In this document: one piece after another, positions 6,923 through 11,827 of the stretch
Layout: each line of letters starts with the position of its first letter
Position numbering within the stretch: the stretch's first letter is position 1
NCBI GenBank assembly: GCA_044230205.1
Contig: JBGARN010000120.1
Coordinates: 1 to 11,827, forward strand
Reading direction: 5' to 3'
From: JAEUTH01 sp044230205
Lineage (GTDB): Bacteria; Bacteroidota; Bacteroidia; AKYH767-A; OLB10
DNA: 11,827 nt
Translations under genes and position numbers: made by a program
Notes under the pieces: model-generated
The model's database searches: none
What the model was told of the DNA's origin: nothing
Seen by the model: the letters and a program-made list of their open reading frames with translations, nothing else

Positions 6923-9322
6923 ATGAATCGCATTATTAAAAAGGTTGCCGTATTAGGTTCAGGAGTAATGGGCAGCCGGATAGCATGCCATTTTGCAAAT
7001 ATTGGCTTGAGTGTTTTATTACTCGATATCGTGCCCAAAGATTTGAATGAATCAGAAAGTTTATCAGGTCAAAATGGGCAGTCAAGCCGGAATCGTAACA
7101 GGATAGTAAATGATGCTTTAGAAGCAGCTATAAAATCTAATCCATCGCCTCTTTATAAAAAGCAATATGCTTCCAACATCACTACTGGTAATTTTAGTGA
7201 TAACATGAAGGATATTACGTCATGCGATTGGATTATAGAAGTTGTTATTGAAAATCTTGATATTAAGAAAAAAGTATTTGAACAGGTAGAACAAAATCGC
7301 ACCAAGGGTACAATCGTTACATCAAACACTTCCGGAATTCCAATTCTAAAAATGACAGAAGGCCGCAGTGATGATTTTAAGGCTCATTTTTGCGGCACTC
7401 ATTTTTTTAACCCGCCACGTTACCTGCGCTTACTCGAAGTAATTCCAACTGCGTATACATCTAATGAAGTTGTTGAATTCCTGATGAGGTTTGGTGACCA
7501 TATGCTAGGTAAAACCACTGTGCTATGTAAAGACACACCTGCATTTATTGCAAACCGGATTGGAGTTTTTTCAATAATGGATTTGTTCCATAAGGTACAA
7601 TCAATGGGATTAACAGTTGAGGAAATTGATAAGCTTACAGGGCCGGTTTTGGGAAGGCCGAAGTCAGCTACTTTCAGAACATGCGATGTTGTTGGCCTGG
7701 ATACGCTGGTTCATGTTGCCAATAACCTTTATAATGATGTAGGTGAAAATGAACGCAGTTGCTTTCAGTTGCCTGCATTCATTAAAACCATGATTGATAA
7801 CAAATGGTTGGGAGATAAAACCAAGCAGGGTTTTTATAAGAAAACGAAAGGTGAGAATGGTAAGTCTGAAATTCTGGCTCTCGACCTTGTTAGCTTAACG
7901 TATAGATCACAGGTTAAAGCTAAGCTTCCATTACTGGATCAATTAAAGAACAGAGATAAACTAAGCGACAGAATCAAGCTGATGTGGGATGCCAAGGATA
8001 AATCAGGTGAGTTTTATCGTAGTTCATTCATTTCATTATTTAGTTATGTATCCAATCATGTTCCTGAAATAGCCGATGAGCTTTATCGTGTTGATGATGC
8101 TTTAAAAGCTGGTTTTGGCTGGGAGATGGGGCCATTTGAACTTTGGGATGCTGTTGGTGCAGAAGAAACTATTCAGGCTATAAATGCTGCCGGAATGCCT
8201 GTTGCATCCTGGGTAAGTAATATGTTACAATCAGGTGTAAATCGGTTTTATAAAATCGAAAATGGATTACGGTACTTTTATAACCAGGGCCATAATGCTT
8301 ATGAAGTTGTGCCAGGCGAACAGCAGTTTATTGTTTTAGATAATTTAAGAACAAAAACAGTATGGAATAATAGCGGGTGTTCACTCATAGATATTGGCGA
8401 TGGCATTCTTAATCTTGAATTTCATACCAAAATGAACACCATTGGAGGTGAAGTGGTTGAGGGAGTATTAAAGTCAATTGACATAGCTGAAAAAGATTTT
8501 AAAGGTTTAGTGATTGCAAACAATGGCACCAACTTTAGTGCGGGTGCCAATTTAGGATTGATATATATGATGGCTTTGGAGCAGGAATTTGATGAGATAG
8601 ATATGGCCGTTAGAATGTTTCAGAAAATGAATATGCGCGTACGCTACAGCAGCGTGCCGGTAGTAGTTGCACCCCATGCTTTAACATTAGGTGGTGGATG
8701 CGAAATGAGTCTTCATGCTGATCATGTTCAGGCCGCTGCTGAAACGTACATTGGTTTGGTTGAATTTGGAGTTGGCCTTATTCCGGGTGGAGGTGGCAGC
8801 AAAGAGTTTGCTGTAAGACTGGCTGATTCTATTGAAGAAGGCGATATTGAAATTAATGCCTTCAGAAACAGGTTTCTAACCATTGCGCAGGCAAAAGTTT
8901 CCACTTCGGCTGCCGAGGCATTCGACCTTGGTATTTTGCGTAATGGAAGGGATGCAATAACAATGAATTTAAACCGCTTAATAAGCGATGCAAAAAAGGC
9001 ATGCCTTGCGCTAAGTGATGCAGGTTATGTTCAACCAGTGGCACGTAAAAATATAAGAGTGTTGGGCAATTCAGCTCTGGGAGTAGTATATGCAGGTGCT
9101 AATGCTATGTATAGTGGAAATTATATGAGCGAACATGATAAGGTTATTTCAGAAAAACTTGGTTATGTGTTATGCGGTGGCGATTTATCAGCCCCGACCC
9201 TGGTTAGTGAACAATATTTGCTCGATCTGGAACGGGAGGCCTTTCTTTCTTTATGTGGAATGCGCAAAACGCTTGAGCGGATTAAGAGCATTCTGACCAG
9301 TGGCAAAATATTGAGAAATTGA
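6923..9322 (+). CDS. fadN: 3-hydroxyacyl-CoA dehydrogenase / enoyl-CoA hydratase fusion (FadN-type)
   Basis: Bifunctional cytoplasmic beta-oxidation enzyme: hydrates enoyl-CoA and oxidises the L-3-hydroxyacyl-CoA with NAD. Dehydrogenase first: Rossmann motif GSGVMG (12-17), SNTSG with S137, HFFNPP with catalytic H160 paired with E172, and N211 in AFIANRIG. A first C-terminal helical domain covers about 206-305 and a second about 370-412 (AGFGWEMGPFELWD). The crotonase domain follows (about 485-700): oxyanion-hole loop FSAGANL (538-544), GGGCE with E594, and E614 in GLVEFGVGLIPGGGG, so both hydratase glutamates are present. This order (dehydrogenase, then hydratase) and the 799-residue length match the FadN type and are the reverse of E. 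coli FadB. The thiolase partner is downstream but separated by the MORN-like gene. No clear promoter is visible; TACATTAG (6897-6904) is a one-mismatch -7 candidate. No terminator hairpin is seen in the 268 bases after the stop. Confidence 0.93.
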   Translation: MNRIIKKVAVLGSGVMGSRIACHFANIGLSVLLLDIVPKDLNESESLSGQNGQSSRNRNRIVNDALEAAIKSNPSPLYKKQYASNITTGNFSDNMKDITSCDWIIEVVIENLDIKKKVFEQVEQNRTKGTIVTSNTSGIPILKMTEGRSDDFKAHFCGTHFFNPPRYLRLLEVIPTAYTSNEVVEFLMRFGDHMLGKTTVLCKDTPAFIANRIGVFSIMDLFHKVQSMGLTVEEIDKLTGPVLGRPKSATFRTCDVVGLDTLVHVANNLYNDVGENERSCFQLPAFIKTMIDNKWLGDKTKQGFYKKTKGENGKSEILALDLVSLTYRSQVKAKLPLLDQLKNRDKLSDRIKLMWDAKDKSGEFYRSSFISLFSYVSNHVPEIADELYRVDDALKAGFGWEMGPFELWDAVGAEETIQAINAAGMPVASWVSNMLQSGVNRFYKIENGLRYFYNQGHNAYEVVPGEQQFIVLDNLRTKTVWNNSGCSLIDIGDGILNLEFHTKMNTIGGEVVEGVLKSIDIAEKDFKGLVIANNGTNFSAGANLGLIYMMALEQEFDEIDMAVRMFQKMNMRVRYSSVPVVVAPHALTLGGGCEMSLHADHVQAAAETYIGLVEFGVGLIPGGGGSKEFAVRLADSIEEGDIEINAFRNRFLTIAQAKVSTSAAEAFDLGILRNGRDAITMNLNRLISDAKKACLALSDAGYVQPVARKNIRVLGNSALGVVYAGANAMYSGNYMSEHDKVISEKLGYVLCGGDLSAPTLVSEQYLLDLEREAFLSLCGMRKTLERIKSILTSGKILRN

Positions 9323-9497
9323 TATTATCATAAAAGTAAACCTTAGGTAATTGAAATTAATTTAATTGACAAAATTCAGCAAACTTGAAACTTTTAATAA
9401 ACATTGCTTATCCTCAAATAATTTGATAATTGACCTGCTGACTGCATCTGTCTTAGTTCTACGTTAATAAAAAATGAAAGAGTCAAAGAAAATTCAC

Positions 9498-9553
9498 TTG
9501 TTTATAATCATTAAAATATAAATTTGACCAATTCAAGTACGATGGTAAATTTG
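9498..9553 (+). promoter_or_regulatory. Tandem overlapping Bacteroidota-type promoters before the MORN-like gene
   Basis: Promoter A is TTTG (9523-9526), a 19-base gap and TAAATTTG (9546-9553), matching both consensus elements with the expected spacing. Promoter B is TTG (9498-9500), an 18-base gap and a second TAAATTTG (9519-9526). The TTTG at 9523-9526 is therefore both the -33 element of A and the end of the -7 element of B. Promoter A predicts a start near 9560 and a leader of about 30 bases. Confidence 0.7.
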
Positions 9554-9590
9554 TCCGCAACGATCTTCATTTACATTAAATAAATCCTGC

Positions 9591-10280
9591 ATGAAATTAA
9601 AACTACTAACAATTATCTTATTTCTTATTCCTGCTTTTGTTTTAGCCCAGATAGAAGAACGCCCAAAGTATGCTACCGGTAAAGGTAAAAAGCACCGTAA
9701 CGTTACCGATGAAATGGGGCAGAAACAAGGTTTGTGGATGACTTTTAATTCAGGCGGGCAGTTGATGGGAGAAGTTGAATATCTCAACAACCAGCGCCAT
9801 GGCGTAACTCGCACCTACTATCCATATGAAAAAGTAATGGAGGAAACTGCTTACCAATATGGCGTTAAAGAAGGTGATTATAAGAAATACTATTATTCAG
9901 GCCAGGTATCTGTTGAGGGGCAATATATTGCCGGTAAAAAGGAGGAGAAATGGACTAAATATTATAGTGATGGCAGCACGCAGTGGGAGGGTACCTATAA
10001 GCGAGGCTTACGTGAGGGAGAGTGGAAATATTATGACAGAAAGGGCAACCTTGTGCAATCAATCACCTTTAAGAATGGTGTGGATATGAAAGCCATTGCA
10101 GATCAGAAGGCAGCTGAAGAGAAGAAGAAGGCTGAAGCTGCAAAAAAAGCAGGAGGGAAAACTCCTTCAGGAAGCAAACCTGGTGGAACATCCCCAACTC
10201 CTGGTGCCGGCAAGGATAGTACTGCAAAACCACCGGTACCTGCACCAACACCCGTACCTCCGGATACAACTAAGAAATAA
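9591..10280 (+). CDS. Exported MORN-like (YwqK-type) repeat protein with Pro-rich tail
   Basis: The 229-residue protein starts with a signal peptide (MKLK, hydrophobic 5-18, VLA cleavage after A19, Q20 becoming the first mature residue), so it is probably periplasmic or surface-exposed. Residues about 47-165 hold five repeats of about 24 residues with alternating aromatics and G-x-x-x-G turns: GLWMTF...NNQRHG, YYPYEKVMEE..., DYKKYYYSGQVSVEGQY, KWTKYYSDGSTQWEGTY, EWKYYDRKGNLVQSITF. This is the pattern of MORN/YwqK-type repeats, which databases often label 'toxin-antitoxin YwqK family antitoxin'; nothing here supports an antitoxin role, and no toxin-like partner is adjacent. Residues 166-188 are a Lys/Ala/Glu helix and 189-229 a low-complexity Gly/Ser/Pro/Thr tail with PVPAPTPVPP, as in envelope-associated linkers. 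It has its own promoter and terminator, so it is not co-transcribed in a simple way with the flanking beta-oxidation genes. Function unknown. Confidence 0.88.
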   Translation: MKLKLLTIILFLIPAFVLAQIEERPKYATGKGKKHRNVTDEMGQKQGLWMTFNSGGQLMGEVEYLNNQRHGVTRTYYPYEKVMEETAYQYGVKEGDYKKYYYSGQVSVEGQYIAGKKEEKWTKYYSDGSTQWEGTYKRGLREGEWKYYDRKGNLVQSITFKNGVDMKAIADQKAAEEKKKAEAAKKAGGKTPSGSKPGGTSPTPGAGKDSTAKPPVPAPTPVPPDTTKK

Positions 10281-10287
10281 AACAATT

Positions 10288-10317
10288 AAACCCCTTTCAT
10301 ACCTGAGAGGGGTTTTT
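10288..10317 (+). terminator. Rho-independent terminator of the MORN-like gene
   Basis: AAACCCCTTTCA (10288-10299) pairs with TGAGAGGGGTTT (10304-10315), with one G-U pair and a 4-base loop, and a run of five T ends at 10317. It begins 8 bases after the stop and separates this gene from the thiolase gene. Confidence 0.92.
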
Positions 10318-10371
10318 GCATTTCTTTGAGTTCAATATTTTTCAATTACAAACGACTAAGTAATAATTAAG

Positions 10372-11550
10372 ATGAATGCATACCTGGTAGCTGGTTTTCG
10401 ATCGGCAGTTGGCAAGGCCCCACGCGGTACTTTGCGCTTTACACGGCCCGATGATTTAGGTGCGCATGTGCTGTCGCATATGATTAGCACGGTGCCGGCA
10501 TTGGATAAAGAACAAATAGATGATTGCATTGTAGGCAATGCTACCCCCGAAGCTGAGCAAGGCCTGAACATGGGCCGAATGATAGCTCTTATGGGATTAA
10601 ACACTGTAAAGGTGCCTGGTGTAACAGTAAACAGATATTGTGCTTCAGGATTGGAAACCATAGCAATTGCATCAGCAAAAATTCACTCAGGCATGGCGAA
10701 TTGTATAGTTGCTGGCGGAGTAGAGTGTATGTCGCCAATACCATTCGGTGGTTGGAGAATAGTACCCAATTCAAAAGTAGCCAGGGAGCATCCCGATTAT
10801 TATTGGAATATGGGCCTTACTGCAGAAGCTGTTGCCCGCGAGTATAAAGTTAGTCGTGAGCAGCAAGATGAGTTTGCCTACCAGTCCAACATGAAAGCTG
10901 CTACAGCCATTCAACAGGGATTCTTTAAAGATGAAATAGTACCTTTTCCGATCAATGAAACTTATTTGGATCAAAACGAAAAGCGTAAGACACGTGAATT
11001 AGTTTTTGATACGGATGAAGGACCACGTGCAGATACAACCATTGATAAACTGGCAAATCTTAAACCTGTGTTTGATGCCAAAGGAACGGTTACAGCAGGG
11101 AACAGTTCTCAAACGAGTGACGGGGCAGCATTTGTTATGGTTATGTCTGAATCCATGGTAAAGGAGCTAAACCTTACTCCAATAGCAAGATTTGTTTCTT
11201 ATGCAGTTTCAGGGGTTGAGCCACGCATAATGGGTATTGGTCCGGTTGCGGCAATTCCAGAAGCTCTTAAAAAAGGTGGACTAAAACAGGACGAGATTCA
11301 ATTAATTGAATTGAATGAAGCATTTGCCTCTCAATCTTTGGCGGTTATACAAACTCTTGGTCTTAATAAAGAGATTATAAACGTTAACGGGGGCGCTATT
11401 GCATTAGGCCATCCGCTGGGCTGTAGCGGTGCAAAACTAACCGTTCAGCTGCTTAGTGAAATGAAAAGAAAAAAGCTAAAATATGGTATGGTAACCATGT
11501 GTGTGGGAACAGGGCAGGGGGCAGCTGGCATTTTTGAAATGCTCCATTAA
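10372..11550 (+). CDS. fadA: Acetyl-CoA acyltransferase (thiolase), FadA-type
   Basis: Cytoplasmic thiolase that cleaves 3-ketoacyl-CoA with CoA to acetyl-CoA plus a shortened acyl-CoA. At 392 residues it is full length for the family. Nucleophile C90 in VNRYCASGLETI, substrate-loop motif NEAFA (315-319), H347 in GGAIALGHPLGCSGAK and the acid/base C377 in MCVGTGQGAAG are all present. The NRYCASG context and the partnership with a FadN-type enzyme favour a degradative thiolase over a biosynthetic acetoacetyl-CoA thiolase, but sequence reading alone does not exclude the latter. It starts 54 bases after the MORN-like gene's terminator at an ATG preceded by an A-rich leader without a Shine-Dalgarno sequence. 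I found no good TAnnTTTG element in the short gap, so either its promoter is non-consensus or it depends on read-through. No terminator hairpin follows in the 130 bases before the next gene. Confidence 0.94.
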   Translation: MNAYLVAGFRSAVGKAPRGTLRFTRPDDLGAHVLSHMISTVPALDKEQIDDCIVGNATPEAEQGLNMGRMIALMGLNTVKVPGVTVNRYCASGLETIAIASAKIHSGMANCIVAGGVECMSPIPFGGWRIVPNSKVAREHPDYYWNMGLTAEAVAREYKVSREQQDEFAYQSNMKAATAIQQGFFKDEIVPFPINETYLDQNEKRKTRELVFDTDEGPRADTTIDKLANLKPVFDAKGTVTAGNSSQTSDGAAFVMVMSESMVKELNLTPIARFVSYAVSGVEPRIMGIGPVAAIPEALKKGGLKQDEIQLIELNEAFASQSLAVIQTLGLNKEIINVNGGAIALGHPLGCSGAKLTVQLLSEMKRKKLKYGMVTMCVGTGQGAAGIFEMLH

Positions 11551-11637
11551 ATCCAATCAAAAGCCGCCCTGGTGTTGTTAATTTAAATGTAAAAAAAAAT
11601 ATCATTCAAACCTATAGGCTTAATGTTATAGATTTCT

Positions 11638-11645
11638 TACTTTTG
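11638..11645 (+). promoter_or_regulatory. Bacteroidota-type -7 element for the last gene
   Basis: TACTTTTG matches TAnnTTTG exactly and lies 35 bases before the ATG at 11681, giving a predicted leader of about 29 bases. No TTTG is found at the expected -33 position (around 11615), so support rests on the -7 element and its distance from the gene. Confidence 0.5.
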
Positions 11646-11680
11646 GTATCGAGTTTAATCCCCCTGCAAATTGACCCCAT

Positions 11681-11827
11681 ATGACGCTAAATAAGAATGA
11701 GGTATTGGCTTTAATAAGTTTACTTGACGATACCGATTCCGACATCATTAATCACGTTCAGGAGCAATTACTAAATTTAGGCAAAGAGGTTATTCCATCT
11801 CTTGAAGAAGCCTGGAGTGTTGCATTT
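11681..11827 (+). CDS. Partial CDS, likely transglutaminase-like/SirB1-type protein N-terminus
   Basis: Forty-nine codons are open to the right edge, starting MTLNKNEVLALISLLDDTDS and continuing with acidic helical sequence ending LEEAWSVAF. The pattern ALISLLDD...D...HV...L...G...IP.LE.AW resembles the HEAT-like start of Bacteroidota proteins annotated as transglutaminase-like (SirB1 family), recalled from memory and not searched. The catalytic part would lie beyond the window. The ATG is supported by the -7 element 35 bases upstream and by coding character from the first codon. It follows the thiolase by 130 bases on the same strand. No functional link to beta-oxidation is evident. Confidence 0.6.
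   Translation, partial: MTLNKNEVLALISLLDDTDSDIINHVQEQLLNLGKEVIPSLEEAWSVAF

Noticed and set aside
9591..10280. MORN-like protein as the antitoxin of a toxin-antitoxin pair
   Set aside because: The database label 'YwqK family antitoxin' is a naming habit. This protein has a signal peptide and a Pro-rich tail, its neighbours are metabolic enzymes, and no small toxin-like frame is adjacent.
1..11827. Mobile element, CRISPR array, tRNA or rRNA
   Set aside because: No transposase or integrase motifs, terminal repeats with target duplications, regularly spaced short repeats, or tRNA/rRNA signatures were seen on either strand. The only repeats are coding modules and local dyads.

Overview
The window looks like a chromosomal segment of a Bacteroidota bacterium. 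It is AT-rich, its start codons lack Shine-Dalgarno sequences, several genes are preceded by the Bacteroidota-type -7 promoter element TAnnTTTG, and the first gene ends in a type IX secretion (T9SS) type A sorting domain. All product names are motif-based readings of the translations; no database search was run.

Layout, left to right. (1) The 3' part of a very large secreted modular protein (3-3425, +), open at the left edge, built from repeated MAM-like jelly-roll and Ig-like modules and ending in a T9SS domain and a strong terminator. (2) A 396-base spacer carrying a candidate katG promoter and a perfect 8-9-8 dyad. (3) katG, bifunctional catalase-peroxidase (3822-5822, +). All catalytic residues are present, but the 3' end is damaged: about 50 codons of the C-terminal domain are missing and the true C-terminal tail follows out of frame (5791-5910). 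(4) A terminator and a perfect 24-bp palindrome between convergent genes. (5) A TMEM175/DUF1211-type membrane protein on the minus strand (6040-6672). (6) A fatty-acid beta-oxidation pair: a FadN-type fused 3-hydroxyacyl-CoA dehydrogenase/enoyl-CoA hydratase (6923-9322, +) and a FadA-type thiolase (10372-11550, +). These are separated by a gene for a secreted MORN-like repeat protein (9591-10280, +) that has its own promoter and terminator. (7) The first 49 codons of a gene resembling Bacteroidota SirB1/transglutaminase-like proteins (11681-right edge).

How the genes work together: FadN-type and FadA-type enzymes together carry out hydration, NAD-dependent oxidation and thiolytic cleavage of enoyl-CoA. 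The acyl-CoA dehydrogenase for the first step is not in the window. KatG would detoxify hydrogen peroxide, but nothing besides proximity links it to the lipid genes. The other genes appear to be independent units with their own signals.

I found no mobile element, CRISPR array, RNA gene or clear new defence or biosynthetic system. The strongest anomaly is the disrupted katG. The next are the operator-like dyad in the katG promoter, the MORN-like gene lying between the two beta-oxidation genes, and the internal duplications of the giant T9SS cargo.
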